Made by a program: the position numbers and the translations under genes. The notes beneath the pieces are model-generated. The model made no database searches, was not told the DNA's origin, and saw nothing but the letters and a program-made list of their open reading frames with translations. From an uncultured Bacteroidales bacterium (GTDB taxonomy: Bacteria; Bacteroidota; Bacteroidia; Bacteroidales; F082): 9,376 nucleotides of DNA. Below, piece by piece: positions 1 to 6,945 of the stretch (position 1 is its first letter; each line of letters opens with the position of its first letter). The stretch lies in assembly GCA_937896505.1 (NCBI GenBank), contig CALBNP010000013.1, positions 1-9,376 on the forward strand, in the 5' to 3' direction.

Positions 1-75
1 AATATACAAATATTTATCTGATTATCAAAGAGTTTTATTTAGAATTGCCCTTAAGTAACTATTTATTATATCCTT

Positions 76-153
76 TTGTAGGGCTATCGCATTGTGCCTG
101 CCACCATTGAAATAAAGTTTCATAGCATCAGCCACGTTGTGACAGCCCTACAA
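76..153 (-). repeat. 78-bp element with 13-bp inverted ends, downstream of the last gene
   Basis: The arms at 76-88 and 141-153 are inverted copies. Ten outer bases (TTGTAGGGCT against AGCCCTACAA) pair perfectly. Three more pair if one G-U is allowed, and that G-U forms only in the minus-strand transcript; on the plus strand it would be an A-C mismatch. Inside is a small hairpin (TGAAA, 5-nt loop, TTTCA at 108-122). It begins about 40 nt after the stop of the beta-barrel gene. No run of U follows, so it is not a classic intrinsic terminator. It could be an mRNA 3'-end structure, a small palindromic repeat or a MITE-like remnant. The rest of 1-194 is AT-rich with no gene I can support. Confidence 0.5.
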
Positions 154-194
154 TCGGATTTATTTAGTCTGCCGAAACGAATGTCAAAGCCAAA

Positions 195-791
195 TCAGTA
201 GGAATAAGCGAAGCCTATTCCTAAAATATGATTGACATATTTGACATCATACTTGTACTCAAGATTTATTGATAAGTGGTTTGTAAAGCGATAAGTAGTT
301 TCGGCCCCAAATAGATAATGGAAATGCTTTCCAACTTCCATTAGATCCCATCCATTGACACTGGGATTGGGAGAATAAGAATACACGACATGCTTTTCTT
401 TATTATTAACATGGCCTAATCCAGCACTACCATTTAATGCAAATGCGAAATGTACATTATTAACCACTTTGTAATGCAACATAGCATGAACATAATAGTT
501 GTTAAAAGAATAGGAATAAAAGGAAAAGTCTCCATCCCCCATTTCACAGATTTGGTTGTAGAAATGACCTCCGCCAACAACACCAATGGAAAGGCCCTTC
601 CATAAGCTACGCAAATATCGTATGGAGAAACCTTGGCTTAGGTTGCTTTGTGTAGTATACGCATGAGACTTTCCCACAACAGGCATTTCCATCCCAATTT
701 TTAGTTCGTTCTTATATATCGGAATATCTGTTTGAGCGTATAATCCTACGGCCAAAATCGACATGAAGAAGGTTAACAAATACTTTTTCAT
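195..791 (-). CDS. small outer membrane beta-barrel protein
   Basis: A 198-residue protein with a Sec signal peptide: MKK start, hydrophobic core, probable cut after LYA at about residue 19. The mature part is a series of alternating polar and hydrophobic or aromatic stretches with short turns, ending in an aromatic residue (FAYSY), as expected of a small OmpA/OprF-like or porin-family barrel of roughly eight strands. The glycine-rich turn SIGVVGGGHF and strands such as FGAETTYRF and SINLEYKYDV fit this. It begins 11 nt after the stop of the lipoprotein gene at 803-1876, so the two are very likely cotranscribed and may act together at the outer membrane. No enzymatic motif is visible. The fold class is fairly secure; the function is unknown. 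Confidence 0.75.
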   Translation of the reverse strand: MKKYLLTFFMSILAVGLYAQTDIPIYKNELKIGMEMPVVGKSHAYTTQSNLSQGFSIRYLRSLWKGLSIGVVGGGHFYNQICEMGDGDFSFYSYSFNNYYVHAMLHYKVVNNVHFAFALNGSAGLGHVNNKEKHVVYSYSPNPSVNGWDLMEVGKHFHYLFGAETTYRFTNHLSINLEYKYDVKYVNHILGIGFAYSY

Positions 792-802
792 ATTGACGAT
801 AA

Positions 803-1876
803 TTAGTTTTTGTATTCATCAATCCAGGTTACTAAGCCTGTCGTATACGATAATCCCACCCTTCCATCATTGTAATATGGCGTAAAAGAACCACAATCGA
901 TATCTTGTTCTTTAATTTGAACGCTATATGTGATGTTATTTGTACCGCCAGTCTCTAAAGGAATACTGTATGAATTTGTTAAAGTAGTTGTAGTACCGGA
1001 GTCGTCTAATTCTATCCATAGAAAGTTCACATAGTTTGATATGTCTGTTGTATTCCAATAATACATCCTCCTTGAATAGCCATTATCAACAGTCCAAAAT
1101 ACATTATTAACGTCTTTTCTTTTGTTAGGATAGAAATACTGAGTCGTAAGATTTCCTCCCCATTTATGGCTGTAACATACACATTTTAATTCAGGAGCTC
1201 CTTTAATCCATCCTTCAATTTCGCTTAAGTTTGGGCATTTTATTTTTTGAACGCATTCGTATTTTCTGCCACTTCGTTGACTTTGTTCATTTCTTGGGCC
1301 ATTAATACTATCAGTATAATTTCCCGTTATTATAGGATTTCCATTTTCATCAACTCTTTCGTTTAAAGAGATCACCCAAACTTCATGATTCATTGCATAT
1401 TCTTCATCAATTAAATATGGAGTTTCTACAATGGTGTCATTTTCAAAACAATAACCTTGAAAAGCAACTTGCGATTCATCAACCCCAATGGCGTTGATAA
1501 AAATAATATTTTCCTCGGTTTTACGTTCTTGGAGTTCTTCATAATATGGAATGTAAATTTGAGGATATAAGCCTTGTTGTTGATAATATTGCAATGCTTC
1601 CATAATGGATCCATCTGCAATATCTTTTGTTTTTGATAGAACATCTTTGCATAGCACATTGTCGTCTCCATCAAACCTTGCTTGAATCATTTTATAAACG
1701 GTGGTCTTGAAATCAAGTTCACAACTGTGTTTTGCAATTTCTGACAAAATTGTCATCGATATGTTTTCAGATGATTGCATAATAGAGTTTTCTTGTCCTT
1801 TTTCTTTCTTGCATCCCACTAAGAGGACGAATGCTGCCATAACGATGGCAAACAGGGAGAATCTTTTTTTTGTCAT
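803..1876 (-). CDS. cysteine-containing lipoprotein of unknown function
   Basis: A 357-residue lipoprotein: basic N-terminus (MTKKR), hydrophobic stretch, and lipobox LVGC with the lipidated cysteine at residue 22, followed by KKEK. The mature protein has eight further cysteines (about 52, 76, 143, 208, 214, 232, 234, 328). Four of them cluster between 208 and 234, including a CVC. Residues 225-350 look like a beta-rich domain with many Tyr and Trp and an acidic WIELDDSG stretch. I do not recognise the family. Codons 2-5 contain a run of eight A (T8 at 1864-1871), a possible slippage site. It is followed 11 nt later by a beta-barrel gene. No consensus promoter was found in the 252 bp upstream. 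The gene is AT-rich, like the propeller lipoprotein and unlike the receptor gene. Confidence 0.8.
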   Translation of the reverse strand: MTKKRFSLFAIVMAAFVLLVGCKKEKGQENSIMQSSENISMTILSEIAKHSCELDFKTTVYKMIQARFDGDDNVLCKDVLSKTKDIADGSIMEALQYYQQQGLYPQIYIPYYEELQERKTEENIIFINAIGVDESQVAFQGYCFENDTIVETPYLIDEEYAMNHEVWVISLNERVDENGNPIITGNYTDSINGPRNEQSQRSGRKYECVQKIKCPNLSEIEGWIKGAPELKCVCYSHKWGGNLTTQYFYPNKRKDVNNVFWTVDNGYSRRMYYWNTTDISNYVNFLWIELDDSGTTTTLTNSYSIPLETGGTNNITYSVQIKEQDIDCGSFTPYYNDGRVGLSYTTGLVTWIDEYKN

Positions 1877-1940
1877 GATGATAATGTTTTAATGTGTTAG
1901 TAAACTGGTGTATAAATATTTGAAAGTTAATATGTTGCCA

Positions 1941-2048
1941 CAAAACACCATAATATTCATCTTCATTATTTGAGAAGACAATGGTGAAGATGTGATTATT
2001 TGAATTTAAGAGCATTCCAACTCTTACTGCCGCAAATTCTCTCTCCAA
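1941..2048 (-). pseudogene. decayed C-terminal fragment of a DUF3244-like gene
   Basis: In the minus strand of this intergenic stretch one frame reads NNHIFTIVFSNNEDEYYG. The C-terminus of the intact DUF3244-like protein at 6946-7332 reads GNYIVTFTLSDGDEYYG. The DNA matches too: ACACCATAATATTCATCTTC here against TCACCATAATACTCATCTCC there, with a 3-nt indel further on that keeps the frame. Similarity fades on both sides, there is no signal peptide, and the frame runs on into the start of the next lipoprotein gene, so it is not a functional gene. A good AAGGAG site with an ATG (at 2092) lies upstream but opens only a five-codon frame, perhaps a broken relic start. The remaining bases of 1877-2128 show no other gene. 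Confidence 0.5.
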
Positions 2049-2128
2049 GCACGGCTCTCATGGCCTGAAGAGAATCAAACAATTCTATTCATATCTCCTT
2101 TTGCTTAAATTATTGATAAGTATCATTT

Positions 2129-2368
2129 TCATTTGTCGCTTTCTCTTTGTCGCATTCCTCCATGCAGGGCATCCCACCGCCGCATCCGCTCATAGAAGGC
2201 TTTCATGGAGTCTTCTTTCAAGCTGTCTGCTTTGATTTCGGCTTGTTCAACATTTTCCTTCTGAGAAGGATCCTTCGTTCGGTTTCCTTCTTGGCATCCT
2301 GTTAGCAGCAGGGCGGCCAGGGCTGCTACCATTACTGTGAGAATAAAAATCATAGCTCTTCTTTTCAT
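2129..2368 (-). CDS. small, highly charged lipoprotein
   Basis: A 79-residue protein with a lipoprotein signal: MKRR, long hydrophobic stretch, and LTGC with the lipidated cysteine at residue 25. The mature peptide of about 55 residues is strongly charged (many Lys, Glu, Asp, Arg), probably helical, and has no cysteine besides the lipidated one. It starts 19 nt after the stop of the outer membrane receptor gene and shares that gene's higher G+C content, so the two look like one inherited unit. Its place as last gene of the cluster suggests an accessory to the receptor, for example a surface or periplasmic partner. That is inference from position only. I do not recognise a family. Confidence 0.65.
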   Translation of the reverse strand: MKRRAMIFILTVMVAALAALLLTGCQEGNRTKDPSQKENVEQAEIKADSLKEDSMKAFYERMRRWDALHGGMRQRESDK

Positions 2369-2387
2369 ATTATTATCATTTTTATTG

Positions 2388-4838
2388 TTAAAAATACCTC
2401 ATCCCCTGAACATTCTCCGTATTACGGCTCCCGTATCTGAAATTATAGCGCAAGCTCAAATTGAACATGGGCTTGTTATAATAGCCGAACGTCTCCGAAT
2501 CCGTGATTACGCCCAGATTCTCCGTATGGTTTGTGTTGGGTGACAGGTTCCTCAATAGGTTGCTGACTCCCAAATTGACAAGCAGCTTGTTTTTGAAGAA
2601 ATTGCGAGAAGCGTTGATCGAGAGCGTCACATAGTCATTGGAATGGCCATTGAAACGAGCACCCGTGTTCCAATAGTTCAGCTGACTGCTCAAGTTGACG
2701 GATTTAATCCTGTAGGTCACCATGCAATAGGCATGTCCGTTGAGGTCATGACTATTGGGGTATGCGTTGGAGAGGTCCACACCCTCGTAGGTCTGACCTT
2801 CGCAAATGCGGAACTGGGTATAGTAAAAACTCGAATATAGGTTCACGCTCAATTTCTTGATTCTGAAACCCGCCGAAAGGTCAAGGCCTATTTTGGTCTG
2901 CTGGGCGATATTGATGGGATAAAGCATTCGGGTAAGCGGGTCGATTTGCAGAGGAATGTTCGCTATCAGATTGTCCTGGTATTTGACGAAAATACTTGGC
3001 GTGAAATTCCATGTGTTCTGGAACAACTCGTATTTCAAATAAGCCGAGTAGTTGGGCGAAGGCTTCAGGTCGGGATTGCCCGTGCTCCATTGATAGTTGG
3101 TGCGCTTGTCGATGAAGTCCTTCAGCCGCTCAAAATCGGGATATTCCCATGTGTTCGCCAAGGTCAGGCTGATGCTGTGTTGCCAGTTAAAAGAATAGCG
3201 CACCGTTGCCGAGGGTATGATCCTGAAATAGTTCTTGCCCACCAACTGTGTCTCGTCGGCACCAGCCAACTCGTCGTAATAGTTGAATTGGCCGTCAAAG
3301 GCTTTGTCTTCCAAGCTAATGCCGCCTGTCAGCCTCCAGTTACCAGCGAAATAGGTAAGGTTCGACGAGAGGTAGTTGTAGGCCGAATGGTAACGCTGGC
3401 CTTGGTTTTTCATCAACACAGGCTCTTCGTTGGAAAAGTATTCCGACGATACTTTTCTGTTGAAAGTCGCATCAAAGATGTAGCGGACACTCCAGTTGAG
3501 CTTGTCGCCCAACGGATTGTTGTAAAAGGCATTGACATACACCGTCGGGGTTTTCGACAGGTGGTTGTCGAATCTTTCCGTGTAAAGGCTGTCTGATGTC
3601 AAGCCGTCTAGGACGCTGTATGCCTCGCTGTAATCGCCATAGAAGCGGTCGTTATAGGCCGACACATACGCCGAGGTGTTAAGGTAATGGTTGCTGCTGT
3701 TGCTGAATTGACGGTAGAAGTTGATGCCAATACCGAAATTCGGTGTGGAACGTTGGTAGTCCGTGCCCGCAGCTTTGATTTGGCTAATCAGGTCGTTGGT
3801 CACGCCATGCCGCTCCTCCGTAAGCCTACCCATTGTCTTTACCGACGACGATAAACTGTAGCTTCCCGACACAGTGAGTTTCGTGTAATCGTTGGGTTGG
3901 TAGATGAAACCGAGGCTGTTTCCCGAAACACGGTAGCTGTTGTCTGCCGATTGCTCCTCGTTGACAATGATAGGGGTGCCTGTCGGTCTGAAATCCTTTT
4001 GCATGGTATAGCTTGACGTATTGTCGGTGGTGCGGAAACTGGCGTTGGCAATCCAGATGAACTTCTTGCGCTTGTAATTCAGGTTCAACGAATTTTCTGA
4101 ATCATTGAGTTCCTTGAAGTTGCAGGTGGAAGGCTTTGTGGCCAATGATCCGCTGAGACCTTCATCAGCCGCCCGCAACCTGATGTTGATGATGCCGCCG
4201 TGTCCTTCGCCCCCTTGCTGCACGGCTGCGTCGATGAGTTCCACCTTTTCGATGCGGTCGATAGGAATGCTTTCCAGCACGGGAAACAACAAGTCGGAAG
4301 GGCTGTCATCGACATAAACGGCGGGCGTTGCCCCGTTGTAGCTCATGTTGCCCGCTTCGTCCACGGCGAGGCCAGGCAAACTGCGCAAAACATCATAGAT
4401 GGTATGCGCCGTGGCTTTTCGCGTTTCTTCGATTTTCACCACAGTACGGTCGAAACGGCGGTCGATAACAGGTGTTGTGTCCGCCACCGTCACTGTTTCC
4501 AGCATGGTCGCCGAAGGCGAAAGCACAATCTTTCCGAGGTTGCGCCGTGTGCCCTGCCATTGCATTGCTGTGATGCACTGCGGTTCCATCCCGAGATAGC
4601 TGACGATGAGATAGCAGCCGTCCGAGCAGTCGCATTTTAGCGTGAAACGCCCCTTCTCGTCCGACAGGGTTCCCGCCGTCAAGGAATCGTTGGGCGCGTA
4701 TGCCGCAATGTTGGCAAAAGGCAATGCTTCTTCAGTGCCTTGGGCAACAACTCTACCCGAAATCTCCATCACCTTCTGAGCCAGAACCGACTGGCAGGCG
4801 AATAAGATAACTAACAATAATAGACTTTTGCTTTTCAT
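2388..4838 (-). CDS. outer membrane receptor with carboxypeptidase-like N-domain and plug-barrel (TonB-dependent type)
   Basis: An 816-residue protein. A signal peptide is probably cut after SVLA (residue 20). Residues about 25-107 form a carboxypeptidase-regulatory-like beta domain (SGRVV...LPFANI...DEKGRF...VSYLGM). A TonB-box-like ETVTVA follows at 114-119. The plug is about 121-222 (DRTVVKIEE, VLRSLPGLAVD, AVYVDD, IDRIEKVELID, GHGGIINIRL). The rest is a beta-barrel ending in an aromatic residue (MRYF). This matches the Bacteroidetes 'outer membrane beta-barrel family' relatives of TonB-dependent receptors, at normal length. Such proteins carry bulky substrates across the outer membrane using TonB energy; the substrate here is unknown. 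Unusually, the N-domain holds a cysteine cluster (C69, C71, C75, C88). The gene starts 6 nt after the stop of the CxxC lipoprotein gene. It is far richer in G+C than the genes upstream. Confidence 0.88.
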   Translation of the reverse strand: MKSKSLLLLVILFACQSVLAQKVMEISGRVVAQGTEEALPFANIAAYAPNDSLTAGTLSDEKGRFTLKCDCSDGCYLIVSYLGMEPQCITAMQWQGTRRNLGKIVLSPSATMLETVTVADTTPVIDRRFDRTVVKIEETRKATAHTIYDVLRSLPGLAVDEAGNMSYNGATPAVYVDDSPSDLLFPVLESIPIDRIEKVELIDAAVQQGGEGHGGIINIRLRAADEGLSGSLATKPSTCNFKELNDSENSLNLNYKRKKFIWIANASFRTTDNTSSYTMQKDFRPTGTPIIVNEEQSADNSYRVSGNSLGFIYQPNDYTKLTVSGSYSLSSSVKTMGRLTEERHGVTNDLISQIKAAGTDYQRSTPNFGIGINFYRQFSNSSNHYLNTSAYVSAYNDRFYGDYSEAYSVLDGLTSDSLYTERFDNHLSKTPTVYVNAFYNNPLGDKLNWSVRYIFDATFNRKVSSEYFSNEEPVLMKNQGQRYHSAYNYLSSNLTYFAGNWRLTGGISLEDKAFDGQFNYYDELAGADETQLVGKNYFRIIPSATVRYSFNWQHSISLTLANTWEYPDFERLKDFIDKRTNYQWSTGNPDLKPSPNYSAYLKYELFQNTWNFTPSIFVKYQDNLIANIPLQIDPLTRMLYPINIAQQTKIGLDLSAGFRIKKLSVNLYSSFYYTQFRICEGQTYEGVDLSNAYPNSHDLNGHAYCMVTYRIKSVNLSSQLNYWNTGARFNGHSNDYVTLSINASRNFFKNKLLVNLGVSNLLRNLSPNTNHTENLGVITDSETFGYYNKPMFNLSLRYNFRYGSRNTENVQGMRYF

Positions 4839-4844
4839 CGGTAT

Positions 4845-5321
4845 CTAATTTGTTGGATTAAACAATCTCATAAACTCCTCACTTTCATTCCCAAACTCCT
4901 CAACTTTATAGCACTTGCCGTTTTTCATATAAGCAATTTGAGGATAGATAGACATTACCCTGTCATCTCTGAATAGGTTTTGTAAATCAATGCTAACCAA
5001 GTTATTTTTCAATAATGAATTGCCGTATTGTCTGTGTAGAAGTTTCAAATCATTGACAACCGTAAAAATCACAGCAATATCACTTCGTTCCGCTAACAAG
5101 TCTATGGCCATTTGGCTTGCATCAGATATACATCCTTCACAGCCTTCTCGTGGCAAAAGAATTATTGCATTGATTTTGGCTAAATCGACTGTATTTCCTT
5201 CCAGTTCAGAATAATGTTGTTGGATTTTACTATTGAACAGTTTTATTCTTTTGTCTGAACCGCACGATACTAAAAGCATCAATGACATTATTATGATAAT
5301 TATTGTATTTTTCATTTTCAT
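4845..5321 (-). CDS. thioredoxin-like lipoprotein with CxxC motif
   Basis: A 158-residue lipoprotein with lipobox LVSC (lipidated Cys20). The mature part resembles a small thioredoxin fold: a hydrophobic strand INAIILLP (50-57) runs into the redox-type motif CEGC (61-64) at the start of a helix. A second strand DIAVIFTVVN follows (81-90). Then comes YPQIAYMKNGK (126-136), which resembles the cis-proline loop and following strand of thioredoxins (Pro127). An extra cysteine is at 137. It would be anchored in the periplasm or outer membrane and could reduce, oxidise or bind thiols in a partner, possibly the six-cysteine peptide encoded upstream (inference). The start overlaps the previous stop as ATGA, which implies translational coupling; a second Met at codon 3 is an alternative start. 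It lies 6 nt before the receptor gene. Confidence 0.72.
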   Translation of the reverse strand: MKMKNTIIIIIMSLMLLVSCGSDKRIKLFNSKIQQHYSELEGNTVDLAKINAIILLPREGCEGCISDASQMAIDLLAERSDIAVIFTVVNDLKLLHRQYGNSLLKNNLVSIDLQNLFRDDRVMSIYPQIAYMKNGKCYKVEEFGNESEEFMRLFNPTN

Positions 5322-6487
5322 TGGATTTCTATTTGATAAACATTAAAAAAAAGAGAGTCACTGTTTCTGTTGTACGCGTTCTTGTCAATAAAGTACAACT
5401 CGTCATTATTAATGAAAGCAGGGCAAAAATGAATCGTGTCTAAATCAATTTCAACTTTGTTTTCAAAATTCTCATCCGTTATAATCATTGACAGTTGCGT
5501 TTCTTGCATTCCAATTCTTAGCATTCTATCGTATTCTCTACTGCTTATTGGTCGATCCACAAATCTGTAATATCTTTTTGTTATTTTATCATAATACATT
5601 CTGGAATAATAACCATTGGTAATTGTATGTTTCTCTATTTCTGGACTCTTTTTATATTGAGTCGGTTTATGTCTACCGTATGGAGCCATCTTTGTAAGGT
5701 ATTTTGAACCCATGGGATGTTGATTAACAGATGACTTGAAATTGGTTGTATATATATTATCATCCACTCCATAGCCTACAATGAACTCATCCTTGTTGTC
5801 ATTGTATAAAAACTGGAAATTATGAAGCAGGTGAAATCCCCAGAAGCCTTTAAAATAAATCTCAGGCTTATTCATTTCCAGATAAACGCTGTCGTTATTT
5901 AAATCTATAACAAACACTTCTTTGAGATTTTCTGTATAGTCAACGGAACTCATTCCGGAACTCGCCAAAAAAATCTTGTTATCATGAAATACAAACCCAT
6001 TTGAATTGATGGCATCTGTTGGAAACGGCACATGTGGATTACCCAAATTGTTTTCCGTGTCAATTAATCTTTCACTTCTGATATCAATGTTTTTTTTTGT
6101 TTCGCCACTTGAATCGATCATAAAAAGTCTAGAATTTTTATAATCAAGTAGAAATATGGAATCAAGATTGTGAATCAAATAGCTCCCATGATGAGAATTG
6201 TAGTTATCGTCTTTAATGCGAATTTCTTTAATCAGAGATTTGTTATTTATAGAATAAATCCGTATCAAATTTAGACCATCTTCCAAAAAAGAAATACAGT
6301 TTTCATCATTGATGTTTTCCAAACCAAATTTGGCAATGCTCGCCAAGGCCAAATCCTTAGAAATAGGAATAGTAACTGTTTCTATATAAGCTAGTTTAGC
6401 TTTATGATAGTCCTTTTGCTCTTCATTACTGCAAGAACAGATTAGTATTGTTGAAACAAGGAAAAAAACTGATAGTTTCGTCTTCAT
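5318..6487 (-). CDS. propeller-like lipoprotein, possibly DUF4221 family
   Basis: A 389-residue lipoprotein. I chose the ATG at 6487 because it gives a proper lipoprotein signal: MKTK, hydrophobic stretch, ICSC with Cys19, then SNEEQ. The frame stays open upstream to 6796 but there overlaps the peptide gene in another frame and has no signal peptide. The mature protein consists of repeated beta-strand units such as DSIFLLDYKNSRLFMID and DELYFIDKNAYN, as in six-bladed propeller lipoproteins of Bacteroides. The C-terminal YYDKITKRYYRFVDRP recalls DUF4221 proteins (from memory, not searched). It is probably an envelope-anchored binding protein; the ligand is unknown. A run of nine A (T9 at 6090-6098) lies within the gene. 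Very AT-rich. It overlaps the thioredoxin-like gene by 4 nt. Confidence 0.75.
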   Translation of the reverse strand: MKTKLSVFFLVSTILICSCSNEEQKDYHKAKLAYIETVTIPISKDLALASIAKFGLENINDENCISFLEDGLNLIRIYSINNKSLIKEIRIKDDNYNSHHGSYLIHNLDSIFLLDYKNSRLFMIDSSGETKKNIDIRSERLIDTENNLGNPHVPFPTDAINSNGFVFHDNKIFLASSGMSSVDYTENLKEVFVIDLNNDSVYLEMNKPEIYFKGFWGFHLLHNFQFLYNDNKDEFIVGYGVDDNIYTTNFKSSVNQHPMGSKYLTKMAPYGRHKPTQYKKSPEIEKHTITNGYYSRMYYDKITKRYYRFVDRPISSREYDRMLRIGMQETQLSMIITDENFENKVEIDLDTIHFCPAFINNDELYFIDKNAYNRNSDSLFFNVYQIEIQ

Positions 6488-6511
6488 ATTTATTTTGTTT
6501 TTAAAATTATC

Positions 6512-6545
6512 AGCAGAGCAGAGTGAATAGTCACTCCGCTCTGCT
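6512..6545 (-). terminator. strong hairpin between the peptide gene and the operon downstream
   Basis: The arms at 6512-6526 and 6531-6545 form a 15-bp stem with a 4-nt loop. The single imperfect pair is a G-U in the minus-strand RNA and would be an A-C mismatch in plus-strand RNA, so the structure suits transcription in the gene direction. It begins 6 nt after the stop codon of the six-cysteine peptide gene and ends about 24 nt before the next start. The sequence after the stem (GATAATTTTAAAAAC) has only a weak U-run. It may therefore act as a partial terminator or a 3' stabiliser, giving much more peptide mRNA than downstream mRNA, rather than as a complete stop. Confidence 0.75.
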
Positions 6546-6551
6546 TTCGAT

Positions 6552-6812
6552 TTATTGATTAGGCACTCCGCCGCCACCGCCGACACTAGATCCTCCAGAT
6601 GAAGTACAGATTGTTTCATAACAATCCGAGTTTCCTCCGGTATGTTCACAATAGTACCCACTTCTTGAATTGTCACCCGTAATGGGGATACAAGAGCCAT
6701 TGTTTTCCTCTGGATTGTTTCTACATTCACATTTCCAATTTGGTTGTTGTGGACCAGCAAATGCCAAAATTGAAAAAGCAATGGCAGTTGCAGCAATTAA
6801 TACTTTTTTCAT
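6552..6812 (-). CDS. small secreted six-cysteine peptide, Gly-rich tail (NVEALA-like)
   Basis: An 86-residue protein with a clear signal peptide (MKKVLIAATAIAFSILAFA, probable cut at about residue 19). The mature peptide of about 67 residues has six cysteines (28, 30, 41, 55, 64, 69), an even number that could form three disulfides. It ends in a Gly/Ser-rich tail (GGSSVGGGGG, then VPNQ). There is no lipobox and no membrane segment. Size, layout and position before a propeller lipoprotein recall the small NVEALA-type exported proteins of Bacteroides, but the NVEALA motif itself is absent, so this is only a resemblance. It could be a signal, a structural or surface peptide, or an antagonistic peptide; nothing in the sequence decides between these. 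A hairpin just after the stop suggests strong expression relative to the downstream genes. Confidence 0.7.
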   Translation of the reverse strand: MKKVLIAATAIAFSILAFAGPQQPNWKCECRNNPEENNGSCIPITGDNSRSGYYCEHTGGNSDCYETICTSSGGSSVGGGGGVPNQ

Positions 6813-6837
6813 AGTTGTGTTGTGTTTAATTTTGCCT

Positions 6838-6886
6838 CCCTGTTAATTGGGCCGATCGGCTACCGCCCTCCTTTTCGCGACTAGGA
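6838..6886 (-). other. GC-rich palindromic patch in the leader of the peptide gene
   Basis: This short stretch lies in the 133 bp between the DUF3244-like gene and the peptide gene. It is conspicuously GC-rich within AT-rich flanks. It contains the perfect 10-bp palindrome GCCGATCGGC (6851-6860), and GGGC at 6849-6852 pairs with GCCC at 6864-6867. It would fall in the 5' leader of the peptide mRNA about 25-75 nt before the start. It may be a structured leader, an operator or a small dispersed repeat. No TAnnTTTG promoter was found on the minus strand between 6813 and 6945, so the peptide gene may be read through from the promoter at 7359-7390. Confidence 0.35.
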
Positions 6887-6945
6887 TATTTTATCATATA
6901 AGTAATAATTTGATTAAAGTGAAACTTTTCATTATGGATTATAGA

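Noticed and set aside
25..123. A 32-codon minus-strand frame starting MKLYFNGG
   Set aside because: It is too short, starts inside the inverted-repeat element and resembles no domain strongly enough to call a gene or a gene relic.
1767..2048. 93-codon open frame as a gene
   Set aside because: It runs across the start of the lipoprotein gene at 1876 and has no signal or domain of its own. Only its first part resembles a DUF3244 C-terminus, so it is listed as a relic.
2036..2075. 7-bp inverted repeat (ATTCTCT/AGAGAAT) as a terminator of the receptor operon
   Set aside because: The stem is short with a 26-nt loop, and the minus-strand RNA has no U-run after it.
2946..3596. Long plus-strand open frames opposite the receptor gene (also 4200-4640)
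   Set aside because: They are antisense shadows of a GC-rich coding gene, with no recognisable domain.
6488..6796. In-frame N-terminal extension of the propeller lipoprotein by 103 codons
   Set aside because: It overlaps the peptide gene in a different frame, lacks a signal peptide and would bury the good lipoprotein signal that starts at 6487.
6827..6834. TAATTTTG on the plus strand, an exact match to the -7 consensus
   Set aside because: There is no TTG about 20 bp upstream and it would point antisense into the DUF3244-like gene.
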